A stretch of 64,000 bases of DNA from Symbiodinium natans (GCA_905221605.1 CAJNDS010000066.1:177081-241080), one strand, 5' to 3'; positions 26,501 through 38,188 are shown, numbered from the stretch's first letter. The notes: generated by a model from the sequence alone, not told the origin. Translations and numbers: made by a program.

Positions 26501-29500
26501 TTTAGAATTAGCAACAGTTTTTGGACAGATTCCTTTAAGACTATGCGGTGCACTTCCGAGCTGTTGGCGTAGACTCTGGCGCTGAAGGCCCCAGAGTCCT
26601 AGAGGTTTGAGTGCGTCATTGCTCAGATCGAACTACGACCACGCGTCCTGTGAGGACAATCCTGACCACAACCTTTGTGCCACGCGGGGAAATCCGGGTC
26701 TCCACTGCGAGTCCGACAAGCACGCAGCCCGGGGGGCTTGGGAGATTACAGGGCTCGCGTTGGGGGGCCCTAGGGCCCTTGGGCTTCAGGTTCGAGGACT
26801 TGCAGGGACTTGCAGGGACTAGTCAGGATCCTTCACTTCTGCAATCCTAGAAGTGGCGGGTCGGAGCTTCTCACGTTGCTGGGCCTTGCTCTCACAAAGC
26901 TCCGCAATCCCAAGCTTGGCGTTATCAGGTACCCCCCAGCCAACGGCACCGACGGGGGCTCGTGCGCCGCCACGGGGCCAACCAGCCCGACGGACTGGGC
27001 CCCGCAGTTCAGAGCATGAATTCTAGGGACGAGCATGATCTGGAATTCTCAAAGCCCTAAACTGCCTAGGCCTAGACTTCCTGAACGTCCAAAAATCATA
27101 AGACATCTTTCAATGCTTTCAACCTTCCCCCCCCCCTATACGAAGCCTTGCCGCACGCGCCAGGATTGCGTGACGTGGTTCGAGAAGCTCTGGGCTGATC
27201 AGAAGAAGCCATTGCGCCCAGAGGGGCTACAAAGAGGGCTCACGAGTGTTCAGCGTGCTCCCGAGGACTCTCTTCTTTGGCTTTGCTTTTTGCTGTGGCG
27301 TTGGTTTCTCTGAGAAAGGGGATGGTGCGGAGCCCTTCGCGCAAGCCTTTGGATCATTGGCAGTGATCATTATCAAAAGCCCCTTCTGGCTCCCTCATGC
27401 ATGCTTCGCTTCAAAGCTTCCAAAATCTAAACCCGACCACTCTTCAATCATCAACGGGCAGAACCGCTTGAAGCTTGCAACAGCTGTCAATGCTGACAAA
27501 GAACCGAGAATCCCACTTTCCCGTGGTTTGTTGATCGTTTCAAGTGCTGTCTGAGGTGGTTCACCGATGCCGTGAAGAAATCCACAGCGGACTGGCAGAT
27601 CGTGGTGATGCCTGGAACTTGGGCTCAGGGAGGGTTTCGCCAAGCTAGAATAAGCTAAACCTGTAAGAGCTTTTTGTTGAGCCTTTGAACTCCTGAATCT
27701 TACTGGGTGTGAGTGGCACTGAGTCTGAGTGCTTCTGCAGCGCACCCCCCATGGCCGACTGCGCTGAGCCTCACTGAGCGCCTCCCTTGAGTCCAGGCAT
27801 CATCCACCGAGCGCGGGTCCCGATGACACGGCAAGTCATGCTCGGTCTTGGAGTGGGACCTTGGGACCTCCAGTTTGGGAGTCAAGTTGTCTAAACTGTC
27901 CTCAAAGTATGCGTAGCAAACTGTAGGGACTTCTCCTTTCGGCGTGAGTCTTAGAATTATTGCTTTGGGTCACATTTGTGAGTCGGGGCGGTCAGCACTT
28001 AAGCGCGAACACCATGAACACGGTGAACAGCATGCTAAGCCCCAAGCCTCAAGCGCCTCGCCTTTGCCAATTCATAAACATCCTGGGCAGAAAGACCAGA
28101 AAGCACTCCTAGGCACGAACGAGTGGCACCATTTAGAGCACACTTGAACATCGAGAAAACAAGGACATCAACCAAGAAAAGAACACACACTCGTAAAGGT
28201 CTCTGCGCTTCCTGAGGCTACACGCCAGGTCGCGGCGCCAGCGTTCTTCACTGGGCGGACCGCTCTCTGAGAGCTGCTCTCTCATGCCTTGTTTTGGTAA
28301 GGTAAACACCTGCTGCAAGCTTTCCTAAACTTTCCTAGCTTTATTAAATGCCTACTATTCGTTGTGTGTTCCAACTCCGGGCGGGGAGCGTTTTTTGTTA
28401 ATCTGATTTCTCTTTTTGTTGGTGACTTTGTCGTCTTTATGATTATTTATGTTGTTGTTATTTTGTTTTTAGTGTCGTTGCGTCTTTCGCTAAGTCTAAC
28501 TCTGTCTCGATTTTGTTTGTTCCAACCTTGCTTCTCTTTCTGGCTGCAGTTTCCCCCCCCCTCGGTTTGCTGTTCACCGAGAACCGAAGCAAGAGTGATG
28601 TCCGACGATGATCATCGGCTTTAAACTTTAAGTAGTCAGGCAGGCAACGATCGTTGACTTTTTACTTTGTCGAGGTGGATGCATGGCGGATAAACACATG
28701 ACATTGCGTCAGGGTCTTTGTAATCAGAATTGCGTATTGTGACCCGTATTCTCGGATTAGAGCTTGGCCACCCATGGTGGCAGATTTTGGGGTTGGGGAT
28801 ATTGTTGGAGGCTTGAGGGTTGAAGTGTTTTGTTGGGTTTTAGGGCTTTAGACGTGTTTCGGATGTGTTGAAGTTGGGAGTTTGGCTTCCCAGAGCCTTC
28901 CGTTGGACTTGGGCAGAGGACATCGCACGAAGCGCTGGCATCGACCTCATCGTCACGGGCCACCGTCATGAGCAGAAGGCTGGTGAAGTCACTGCAGGGC
29001 TTTGGCGGCTGCAGGGCCGGACCTTCATGGCCCTGTGGATATGCATTGTAACATGGTGACATAGGACTGCAGCTTCATTTGACTGGCGCTGAGGGGGGAG
29101 GGGTTAATTCCATGCACCACGCACACGCACAACCCTGGAATTCAGCTCGTGGAGGGCGCTCGCGACAGCCACCCGGGCCATAAATGGTTCATATAAATTA
29201 TTCGAGGATGTTCCTTCAAGCCTTTGCAGTTTTTGCAGTAGCTGTCTTGATGCCTAAGCCTAGACGCAACCTGCCGGATCAAGGAGGCACCAGAAGGCTT
29301 TCATAGGAGCTCGTACCCGCAATGGAAGCCACATCAGCTTTTCAGGCCTCTCTTTTAGACCCCGGCTTCATAGACCTGAGCAGGCACACGGCGACCTTGA
29401 TCCGCTCTGCAAAACACGCATAAGTCGTTACAGAGCACTGCAAGGGCTGCAACAAAAGTCACGTATTACTCGACAAGCCAAGAGGCCACGCTGCAGCCGC

Positions 29501-32500
29501 CAAAGTCACGAACTGAACCCAAGGCCTCCAAGTCCCTGATGCCTTTCGAACACAACTTTTCAACTTTTCAACGGATCGTGAGCGGATCGTGAGCACCATG
29601 GTCTCGGAGCCAGCGTGCAAGGAGTACCAAGCCCAGGCGGAATGCTTTGCCGGCTTAGGCTGTTTCTCGTTTTCCGCTTCTTAGGGGCAGCCCCAGAGAA
29701 TCCTGCAAAGCTCTGCATCCACGCACTTCCCCAAAGCACCCCGCAGAGAATCTTCTAAGAGTACCCGGATGTCCCAAAGTAGACCCCATAGAGCCAATGA
29801 ATTTCATGGTGAAGAGATGTTGGGGGATGTACCTCTCCCTCTCTATATATTTTCGTATTTGTTTTAGGAGTGGGGGATGGGGATGGGGGCGTGGGGGGCT
29901 ATGATAGCATATTCATCAACGGCCCTGTTGAGGGTTGTGTCAAGATATGGCAACTCTTGAAATACACGGGCTTGCTTGCAAGCTTGTCCAGGATTCTGCT
30001 GAAAGTGCTTTGCTTTTAATGTCACAGGTCTCTTGCTGAAGGCCTCTTCGGGCCTTGGAGGGTGTCTACCCAACCCCAACCCACGATACCCCTCTGAATA
30101 GAGTCATAGAGGTCGCGGCGATGGAGGTCTCTACAGAGGCGGCCTATCAGGACTGCCTTTGGTTTCGAATGTTGGCGAGTGCATTGCATTCTTTTGTGGC
30201 CAACAGTTTCGGGCCGGACCACCATCAAAGACCCTTTACGCTTTTCAGGGAGCATGCGCCCCCCAATTGTCAAGGTCATTCGCCCTCACACCTCTGCTGG
30301 AAGCCGAAGACTGAGATCCAAGCCCTAAACGGCCTTAAACCTGAAGCTGGACATGGCATCTACGCTTCAATTTGAGTCATGTTCATCGCTGGCTTCCTGG
30401 AGCCCGAGAGCTCTTGGAGTTGGGTGCAGTGAAACGCAGCCACTGTTATATCTTAGCTCAACCAGTCTACAGACGCAGGGGTGCAGGACCTATCCACAAG
30501 CCCCCAGAGTTGAGAGGGAAGACGCGGCGCCAAGTTTTTGTCAAGTCTCGGAGGAGCTTGCCCGACGACGGGAGGAGGTGCTGGCCAGCGTGGGGAGCTG
30601 GTGTCAAGCGCTCAAGGCAAGAATGAGAGCAGCTAGGGCTTGTCACTTGTGGTGCGTTACCATGGCTTGTGATGATGATTGGTTTGGAAATTTTGCGTCG
30701 CGTCAGCTGCTAGGTTCGGGTTCCGGCTTCACGAATCTTGTCAATCTTCTGATAGCTGTTTGTCGTACCATATCCGAAGTGCGGTGCCAGTCAGGGTCTC
30801 CAGGGTCAATAACAAACTTGTGCGCATGTAGGCTTCCCAACTTCCCAGTCCACCCAACCTGTCTACTGCAAACGGCTGCAAGCAATATGCTCCCCCAAAT
30901 TCCCCGAATCGCCCCTTGAATCCTTGAATCCCCGAAAGGCCGTCCGGGCGCCACAAGCTCTGGAGCCCTCCGAAGGCGACCCCAAGGACAACACTCAATG
31001 ACACTCAGCGTGACAAACTCCCCCCCCCCCCAAAAAAAAAAAGAGCTCTTAATTTCGCTGGTTATCCTCCAGGGGACCTGAGATGTGTGGATGCGTCTGA
31101 TGAAGTCAGTGGCGCAATCTTGCCCTCAGTTTCAAAACAGGCAACTTCAGAAGCACGTAGAAGCCAGTGGCAGCTCGTGAACCAGCTATAGGCCGTCAAA
31201 AGAACAAATGATAGGAATGAAAGCCCGTGCGTTCCTTGTGTCGTTACTGTTGAAGTTTTCGGGGCTTTTTGGAGAGAATGCTAAAGGTAACAAGGAATCC
31301 TGGTTTTTTCGCACCAACAAGAAATGGCGGTCAGGGACGTGCTGAAGTTTCAGCTGTCTCTTGGAATCTTTGATGGCAGTGCTTGCTGCGTCCATTCTAA
31401 TGGGGTCTGCGTATTGTGGTGTTGGGTGTTGGAGTCACGCTTGGCGCCAAGTCTTTGGGCTCTTTGAACCGTGCTCCGTGAGTGACTTGCGATATGCCGG
31501 ACGGTTTTGCACGGCTTGCGATCTACGGCGGCATCATTGGCTGTCGATCGATTGTTCCTTTTTTTGTGCTAGGCGAACGGAGTCAGGGCTCGCAGTGTGC
31601 GAGCTAGAAACAAAATGTTACATTTTCGGCAGGAGACCTCACAGCTGCAGAAGCACTTGCGGGATGCGCTGTTTACGGAGATCTGCAATGCCTTGGCTGC
31701 TTGCAGCATGGAAGTTGCAGTTCAGGGTGTAAGCATGTGTAAGCTTGAAAGCTTGGAGCGCTGAATGTTCAAGGGGCTTTTGGGAGAGGAGGCGGCGTTC
31801 GATTGTTGACAGTGAAGATGTCCGTGGTCATGTCGGGTTTGGGACTTGAGGGCAGCACGGCGCAGCAGTCTCGCCAAAAGTTCTTAAGTGCAACTGCAAT
31901 GACTGCAGTAAGCAGCGCGAAGCTGAAACCTCGCGCGAGTGAGAGGCTTTCCCTGGCGCTGCGGCGCTCGCAAAGCCGACCACACCCACGAAGGCCTTGC
32001 TTGTTAGATAAGGGCAAGCTACACTTTCGATTGCTTCTGTGATCTTTCGGGCATAACTTCTGGATTGGAAACGTCTTCACGGCCCAGGATGACCATCTTT
32101 GCTTTCCGAATCTCCGGTGTTGCAAAGTGCTGGAGTTTTGTTGAGTGAGGAAGAAGGCGCTTCCAAGGCTGTATTGCACAGTCACCATCCCAGAACCCAT
32201 GACACAATGCCGAAATATGCCGAGGTCCTTAATTGTACTATTATTTCCCAAGTCAGCTTGCTGCTCAGGTTGTGAGCCAGCGCCAAGTCTCGAAGAGTGC
32301 TGCTGTGGTGTCCGTTCGAACGCCCCGCACCCCCCAGAAGCAGCTGGGCTCCACTTGGATTTCAGTGCTTCAACAGGGCCCATGTTACGGCGTTAAAGAA
32401 ACCACAATGAACTGGTGGAACTTGACAGGAACAAGCAGCATCCTACTTCGGCCTTCGGCCCCAAGTTTGAGATTTGAAGCCATCATCTCTGAAGCCGAAA

Positions 32501-35500
32501 GCGTAAGGGCGTTGCACTTGAAGCATTGCCTTATTCAAAGCCGTCTCGAAGCCCCAAGAGGTCCGTGTCGGGCTCCCGAGAGTCCCTCAGCTCACGCGCC
32601 ACCTCGCTAACTCCTCGGAGTCCTCCACTTTCCGCCCTGGCCCGGAAGGACTCAGCAGACTCAACGCAATTGAGGGTGTTTCTTGGGGTGGGGGGGGGGG
32701 GGGGGTGTTGGAAGGTTTTTTGGGACTGACGGCGAACAACGATGATGATGAGGATAGTGGATAGAGCACAGAGCATAGACGATAGCGGAGAGGATCGAAA
32801 AAAAAGATGATGAGGATCGACACCATAATCAATGTTAGGAACCCCTCAAACCGCAGTCTAGTCCTGGAGGACGCCCGGCCGGTGCAGCTATTGGCCAAGC
32901 AAAGGCAGAGTGTACTTTCAAGAGCCGGGTTCCCACCAACACGATCCGACCTGACTTCCTCAGACTCCTCCGGGACCTAGGTGACCTACTAAGTCACCTG
33001 CTGAGTCACCTACTGAGTCACCTATTGAGTCACCTACGAAGTCGCCCTATTTCAAGCTGGACCTACTCGAATGTGACCTTGGACCTTGGGCCAGGGTTAA
33101 GCAGCTTCGTGGTGTGGAGGCGTGTCCTATGCGGTAGGGGTCAGACATCAAGGGGGAGTCCGTGGTTACAGAATACATTCTCCCAACACTTGTCGAGAAT
33201 GAAAAACGTGACATGACCCTGCCTTTGCGCTGACAGGCCTTCCCAAACGAACGGTACTACGGAGAAGCGGCCCGCGGGCCCTGTGAGCCTGACAGAAAGG
33301 AGAGCCGCGGAAAGCATTGGATCATTGGGGCCCTGGGAAATGATTGGGACCCGTTCAAGGGCCGAGCGCTTGGGGCTGATCTCGAGTGAAAGGTGGAATG
33401 AGTCGCCTCTCCTACCTGACCTCTCCTCAAAGATTTCAAGAATCGCAGGAGCTCCCGGCCTAGCGAGCGACCACGATCCCAGCAGTTTCTTGCATCTCAG
33501 AGCTTCTGGAGCTTTTTGGAGCTTTTGGAGCGTTTGGAGCCTCGGGAGCTTTCACAAAACAGGACTTGTTTGCGTTCTACTCGGTGTTGAAGGGGAGTTA
33601 GGAAGAAGGCTTCTTTTTGGAAGACTCAGGTTCCAGATGCCCGCCTTTGCAGGAGTTCGACGCAGCTCCAGCTGCTGGGTGGATCTGGGTACACAGCGGA
33701 ACCAGATTTGGCAAAGAGAGCATCACAAAGAGCACACCGAACTAGACGTCCCAAGTCCAACCGAACTAAATTAGGGCTTTTGCGAACTTGGTGTCCCGGC
33801 GTTCGGGGATCTGTTTCCGGCTTGTGCAGAGGTTGAACAACGGATGGCTCCGAAGGGTTTGGGATGTCCCCCCCAGCGCTTTTCAGTTCTTCACTTTTCC
33901 TCCCGCGTCCAAGACGTGCTGCGCCCCCCAAGGCCCGCGGAACTCTGCGCAGCCTCCGCTCTCGGCGCGGAGCCTCTCCTCGCAGCTGCGGCACTGAGAC
34001 TCGCAGGGAGCGGGAGTGGCTGTTGTAGCACTAAGTTAGGACGACTAAGTTAGGACTCTTTGGGGATTTAGGGGGAAAGGAGAGATGAAAAGACAGCCCT
34101 GCCCCCGAGGCCGTAATGCCACAATTCGGATTGCCGGATCGAGGGATGAAGGCTGCGTCGAGGGCAGCGCATGCAGCGGAAGAGCGGCGAATGCGAAGAA
34201 CGAATCAGAGATGCCCGGGTAGGTGCGCGGAGAAGAAGGAAATTGAGGAAACTTCACAAGCTGCATGAACCCCCAAACCTCTAGAAATTCCTAAAGAGGC
34301 TCTAAACCCATCCTAAGCATTCCTAAGCCCTCTCGGCTGAGCCAGAGAGGTGGTCAGAGGTTGTCAAGGGTCAGGCTCACTTAGGGGTTGTGTTTTGGAA
34401 CGCCTTGCGCGGTTTTGGGGGCTTTTGGGGGCTGTCAGACGGTTGTCAGGCGGCTGGGTCATAGTATGAGCAATCCCTGGATGTTAAGGCTTATCAAATA
34501 GCAAACTTCAAAGTCACAAAGTTGTTCAGGTTCTTGGTGGTGCAGCATACTTGAATGTCTCGGGGTGGACACAGCCAGTCCCAAGCGCGACAGATATCAC
34601 AGAGACTGAGACCGGCACCGACACCGGTTCCCTCCCCCCGGCTGTGCCCCTGGTGCCCCTTGTCCCCTTCTTTTGCGTCTCTCCGCGCACCTACTCTCGG
34701 TGCACGGGCACTTTGTCGAGATGTGGATCTCCCATGGGAAAACCTGTCGGAATGGACATTAGCCGTAGCTTAGGCTCATCAGGCCTATCTGGCAAGCCAG
34801 GGTCGAAGGCCATCGTCGGGTCGCTTGTGAGGCTTATAGCCATGGAATCTCAGCATATGGAAAAACCCCGCTGGGGTAGAAAATGTTCTTAGCGTTTCTC
34901 TGGTACAGGCTGGGGGCCTGCACTTTGTAGTCTGGGGCGATCTCAAGTTTTTTTTTGGGGGGTCAATGTTTTGACAGGTTTCCGCCCTAAGCGGCGTGTA
35001 ATGCTATGCAAGTGTGTCATACGCACACAGGCCAGCAAAAGGCGCGTGGCCCGAAGCCCAATTCCAAGAAGCCCAAACCTCTCAAACTTGAGCCCAAACC
35101 TCTCAAACTTGTTGAAGCTGCTTAGCCCCAAACCCATCTCAAACCCCGCAAGGCACAACGACAACCCGCAGGGTCGTCCCCATGCAGCTGACTGAGATAG
35201 CTAGCTAACTTCAGTGCAGCAGTGTAGCATTACTTTCATGCTCTTTCTTCTTTCCCCGGCAGGATAGCTCTGAGCTACTTGCATCCCCTCACAGGGCCCA
35301 AAGCCCCACAAGGCCCTAGCTTCGTCTTGACCCAAGACCCCCACAAGCACATTAAGCCGCTGAGCCGCTGGCCGGGTGCCCTCGACAGCTGCCTTGGGGC
35401 GAGCGGCCGGAATGGCACTCGATCCCGGGGTGTGGGGACAGTTCAGGGCAGTTCCGGGCAGTTCCGGGCAGTTCGGCTCTTCCCCGAAAGAAAATGGACC

Positions 35501-37132
35501 CGAGAACACTTCGAGAGCAATTTGTTCACAATGGCAGTCGCTCGAGGTAGAAAATATAAGCCCATCCCCACCATCGACGAACAGCTCCGGCCCTTCCTGT
35601 TGCACGGCGTACTGTTAAGGAGCTCTGGCAGGGGCAGCCGCAAATTCCCAGCACATACAGCATTGCGGGGTAGAGCCAATTGTGGCTCAGATTTTCCTGG
35701 TCGTCCTCGTAGTTCTTTGCAGTTGCGGGGGTCCCCTGCCAGACTCCGCTTGTAATCCTCACAGGCCGAGCGGGCAGAAAAGGCGCTCAATCCTTGCAAG
35801 CCATCCCTGGCGCACTCAGGGTGCACTCTTGAAGCCTTGTAAACCTTGTAAGTTGTGATTCAAGTTTTGGGTGTCAGTCTGCTGCAGTTGTCACGGGGTA
35901 GAAAGAGGAAGCAAAGTGGACTTGCAGCCTGGGCATGGCAAAGGGCAAGCCACACATGCGGAAGCCACTTGCGAGGCTTTCCTCGGCACTCAATGACTCA
36001 ACACCGTCAACACCTTGGATCAATCCTGTGTGCCCAACATTCCCCTTCATTCCCCTTCATCCTCACACCTGGACTCAAAAAGGGACGCAGCAAAGCCCCC
36101 CAGCCTCCAGCCTTCATGAGAGGATGCCGACAAAGAATGGGCCGCCTACCGTAAGCCTCCAAAACGAGCAGCCCCCCCTCCACCTGTCCAGCCAAGACCC
36201 CACCGGAGCGATTTCAAGTTGTTCGGAACCCGTGGACAGCAAAAGCAGGAAGCTTTCTTGTAGCACCTGTAGCACCACACTACTGCGCTCCTAACGAAGT
36301 GATGCGGTGCAGGAGCATTTGTGTGGATGCTCCCAACCGCGCGGTGGGCGGCCTCCCAGACACGAGGGCCCCACGCAAGTCCACCACATCCGCCGCCGAC
36401 TGATCCAACCAAAGCCCGACGGGGCTGTGTTTTTTCCCGCAAGTTTTTCATGACATTGCGCCGAGACTTGCGTCAAAGGACGCGGTGGCTTTCGCACAAG
36501 GAAAAACAGAAATTTGTCGTGCTCGCCTCGAGCTGAGCACGGAGAAAAACCAGCTCTGTTCTGCATGCAACCTCGGATTACAAGAGACGTGCTGGCTGTC
36601 GCGCGGGAAAAATGTAAACTTTCCATGCCCCGAACCTAGCAGCATGGAGACAAACGAGCTTTTATTCCGCAAGTGACCTTGAAAGACAAGATGCCCACGT
36701 GCAGAAGTTTGCCTGCCAGAGACCATAATGCAAGCTTCAAACACGAGAGACGAAGGTTTTTTCGCAGCAACCAGCAACAGCAAACTCCAACTCAGAATTT
36801 TGAGAGATCCAAAAAGCAACGGCACCTCCGAGCCTCAGCTCTGGGCAGGTCTACTACAAGGCCGCCACTGGGGGCACTGACCTGGAGGCGCCATGCCTTG
36901 GTGAGGGTAGGGGGGGGGCTCAAGCAGAACCCTTGGGGATGCCTTGGGTGCTTGTGGCTGCTTGTGGCTGCTTGTGGCTGCTTGTGGCTGCTTGTGGCTC
37001 GCTGCAGTGGGGCTTTGCTTGGATTTTGGGTGGGGGTGGAGTTTGGGTTGGGGTTGCGTGGGGTTTGTGGGCTTTGGGCGTTTAGGGTTGCGGGCGTTGG
37101 AGGCATCACTTCAGTTCGTGTTTGTGTGTTGC

Positions 37133-37203
<71 letters not shown>

Positions 37204-37973
37204 TGCGCGCCATCTTAATGATAGGTGCAGTCCAAGTATTGCATCTGCAGGTTCAGGGTTCTGCTTCCCTGTCCATAGTGCCTGAGGGTGCCCAAGGAGG
37301 CCTTGGGTCTAGCACAATCCGCTTTGCTTCATGCTGCCATGGGCGGTTGGTCGGACCCTTTCGGGCTGTAGAGGCAGAATAGCGGGCATGTGTGGGAGCT
37401 GAAAAGCTCCGGAGCGCTTTCTTAACTTTCATGGAGGGATAGAGTGATAGAGTAGAACGTTGTCAGCGGAAATACAGATTCTTGCGTCGACTTTGATCTA
37501 AGCTCCGTCCAGCTTTCTCCCGAGGATACCGCCTGGGTGATCACTGGCGGTGGCGGCGGTGTGACGGCAGAAATCATGCCGCAAGGGGCCCAGCAGAATC
37601 AATCAATCTTCATCAATCTTCGACCTGTTTGGTGGTGTTCTCGGTGACTCGACAAGCTGCTTTCATGAAGGACGAGCAGCGGCTACGACGATGCCTATGG
37701 CTTTATGGACCTGCCCTTTAGTTGACGCATTGACACACCCTTGCCGGGTATTCCCAAAGCCCAGGCCAGAATGGTGAACGGCGAGTCTTTCCCTGGGTCC
37801 CTAGCCGCCCTAGCCAAGCTGAAAAACTTGGAGCCCAGCCTTTGTGGAAGGACATGACCATCTCCCTCGAAAAGATCGAGATCACGGCCATCTCCCACGG
37901 CGGCACCGGTGGCAAGTACATCGAGCGGAGCAAGACTGGGCAAGTTGTTGGAGCACCTTTTGAGGGTCTTTAA
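20578..37973 (+). CDS. purple acid phosphatase (tartrate-resistant type metallophosphoesterase), about 17 exons, 5' end not found
   Basis: Hydrolyses phosphate monoesters at a two-metal centre; such enzymes are usually secreted or vacuolar. Exons read: 20578-20591, 20921-20987, 21612-21656, 21901-21925, 22562-22592 (or 22619), 23132-23162, 24239-24280, 25495-25527, 25736-25791, 26324-26371, 26929-26992, 27164-27204, 27556-27604, 28919-28978, about 37525-37577, about 37671-37707, 37851-37973. They give the family motifs in order: DWGG, GDNFY (metal Asp and the Tyr that gives purple colour), GNHDYGG, RWVMPAQYW, VDFWFLDTN, WFEKLW, ADWQIV, GHRHE, ITGGGGGVTAE and DAYGFM. Almost all joins are in phase; donors mix GT, GC and GA. 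The VxxH (usually THFPP) block between WQIV and GHRH was not located, nor was a signal peptide. About 280 codons are accounted for, somewhat short of the usual 300-400. The last exon is open to TAA at 37971. The largest intron (about 8.5 kb) precedes the GGGGG exon. Confidence 0.9.
21612..21656 (+). CDS. phosphatase exon 3 (AQNLVADRMKEK)
   Basis: Encodes DWMAQNLVADRMKEK, the helix before the second metal motif. It begins after GTCAAG and ends AAG before GCCTCC, a GC donor. It joins in phase 0 to the next exon, giving MKEK then APKFVLNV. Both junctions show AAG|GC, a five-base direct repeat across the intron. If read on past the GC donor, the frame gives SWGRWARLL, which does not fit the family. 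Confidence 0.85.
21901..21925 (+). CDS. phosphatase exon 4, a 25-base microexon (APKFVLNV)
   Basis: Reads APKFVLNV plus one base, ending at a GC donor (GCTGGG). The leftover G joins GG of the next exon at 22562 to rebuild the Gly of the metal motif GDNFY. Acceptor context is GAGGCAAG. The exact fit of phase and motif is the evidence for this very small exon. Confidence 0.88.
22366..22508. repeat. (GGGT)n / (GGGTGCGT)n / (GT)n compound array
   Basis: Tetramer GGGT copies grade into the octamer GGGTGCGT and then GT/GC dinucleotides. It ends 54 bases before the GDNFY exon, so it sits at the 3' end of that intron. Confidence 0.95.
22562..22592 (+). CDS. phosphatase exon 5 (GDNFYPGGV)
   Basis: Carries the metal Asp and purple-colour Tyr motif GDNFYPGGV right after the acceptor CCCGTGCAG. 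The 3' end is ambiguous: a GC donor after AAC AC (22592) and a GA donor after GGCCT (22619) both keep the phase needed by the next exon (FAQVFEQMYP, 23132-23162). The second choice gives a spacing closer to the family. Confidence 0.85.
24239..24280 (+). CDS. phosphatase exon 7 (GNHD metal motif)
   Basis: Encodes VLGNHDYGGVCYIK with the bridging-metal Asn and His of the GNH[DE] motif. It starts after CCCCCCCGAG and ends AAG before GCGGGA (GC donor). It joins in phase to GWDQQIYYTFK (25495-25527), which ends at a GA donor, and then to GGRWVMPAQYWHRRV (25736-25791). Confidence 0.9.
24395..24930. repeat. purine-strand tract with (GGGAAGGAAA)n decamers
   Basis: About 18 near-perfect GGGAAGGAAA decamers (24470-24648), flanked by GAAG-rich sequence and followed by GAAA/GAATGAAA words to about 24930. 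It lies in the intron after the GNHD exon. The lysine/glycine frames across it are artefacts. Confidence 0.95.
25664..25726. repeat. TTGTGCA(T/C)C short tandem words
   Basis: Six imperfect copies of a TTGTGCAYC-like 9-12 base word, just upstream of the RWVMP exon of the phosphatase. Confidence 0.6.
26324..26371 (+). CDS. phosphatase exon 10 (FNVDFWFLDTNILDT)
   Basis: Encodes the buried strand FNVDFWFLDTN typical of acid phosphatases. It begins after TTTGAAAG and ends CA before GAATCC (GA donor). The next exon (26929-26992) restores the Gln and reads YPPANGTDGGSC then AATGPTSPT, ending at another GA donor before DCVTWFEKLWADQ (27164-27204). Confidence 0.88.
28919..28978 (+). CDS. phosphatase exon 14 (GHRH metal motif)
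   Basis: Encodes DIARSAGIDLIVTGHRHE and the GHxH metal-ligand pair. It follows GGCAGAG; the end is either AAG before GC (28978) or four bases later before GT. The following intron, about 8.5 kb, is the longest in the gene. Confidence 0.82.
29690..29780. repeat. isolated copies of the CCAGAGAATCC minisatellite word
   Basis: CCCCAGAGAATCCTGCAAAG and CCCCGCAGAGAATCTTC match the core repeated at 19640-20225. Confidence 0.6.
30554..30616 (+). CDS. possible exon inside the large phosphatase intron
   Basis: After TCTCGGAG the frame reads ELARRREEVLASVGSW then CQALK, and ends at AAG before GCAAGA, a GC donor. This is the same exon style as the identified genes. The peptide is a charged helix and does not match any phosphatase block. 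It could be an exon of another gene nested in the 28979-37524 intron, or chance. Confidence 0.25.
36948..37202. repeat. CTTGTGGCTG decamer array and (GT)n
   Basis: Five exact decamers at about 36951-37000, then GGGTT-rich degenerate sequence, then about 33 GT dinucleotides (37137-37202). Confidence 0.9.
37851..37973 (+). CDS. phosphatase last exon
   Basis: Starts after GTGGAAG and reads DMTISLEKIEITAISHGG, then TGGKYIERSKTG, continuing open to TAA at 37971-37973. The previous exon ends DAYGFM before GACCTG, so the join gives GFM-DMTIS, as expected for the domain's last strand. GAC stands at both junctions. A GTTGTT site after CAA (37943) could be a further donor, in which case the gene continues. 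Confidence 0.75.
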   Translation, partial: DMTISLEKIEITAISHGGTGGKYIERSKTGQVVGAPFEGL

Positions 37974-38188
37974 AGAGTCTTTATCCCGTTCCCCTTGACC
38001 GTTTCACAGATCGCCCCTCGCGCATCCTTTTGAGTAGGCCCTGCTGATGCTCTTCTTCTTCCCGGCCAAATAAGACGCTCTCACGGCTCGCGCTTGCCCA
38101 TCGAAGTTGTGCTTCAAAAGTTTCACGAAACCTAGAAGTTAGATGAGTTAGTAGGAACAATCAGGGTGTCGAGGTTTCCGGAGGCTGG

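Larger units (their letters stand above)
28979..37524. other. 8.5 kb phosphatase intron
   Basis: Between the GHRH exon and the GGGGG exon I found no further phosphatase motif. Contents seen: two CCAGAGAATCC words, a mixed C/A run (31021-31041), poly-G (32689-32706), GGAGCTTTT words (about 33500-33545), five copies of CTTGTGGCTG (about 36951-37000) and (GT)n at 37137-37202. A 204-codon minus-strand frame (31769-32383) has no recognisable domain. Confidence 0.6.

Noticed and set aside
28549-28600. FPPPSV reading after GGCTGCAG as the phosphatase THFPP exon
   Set aside because: The required Thr-His is absent and the poly-C makes FPP likely by chance; kept only as a candidate.
31769-32383. 204-codon minus-strand frame with one hydrophobic stretch
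   Set aside because: It is the longest non-repeat frame, but it lies opposite a + strand phosphatase intron and shows no motif or coding bias.
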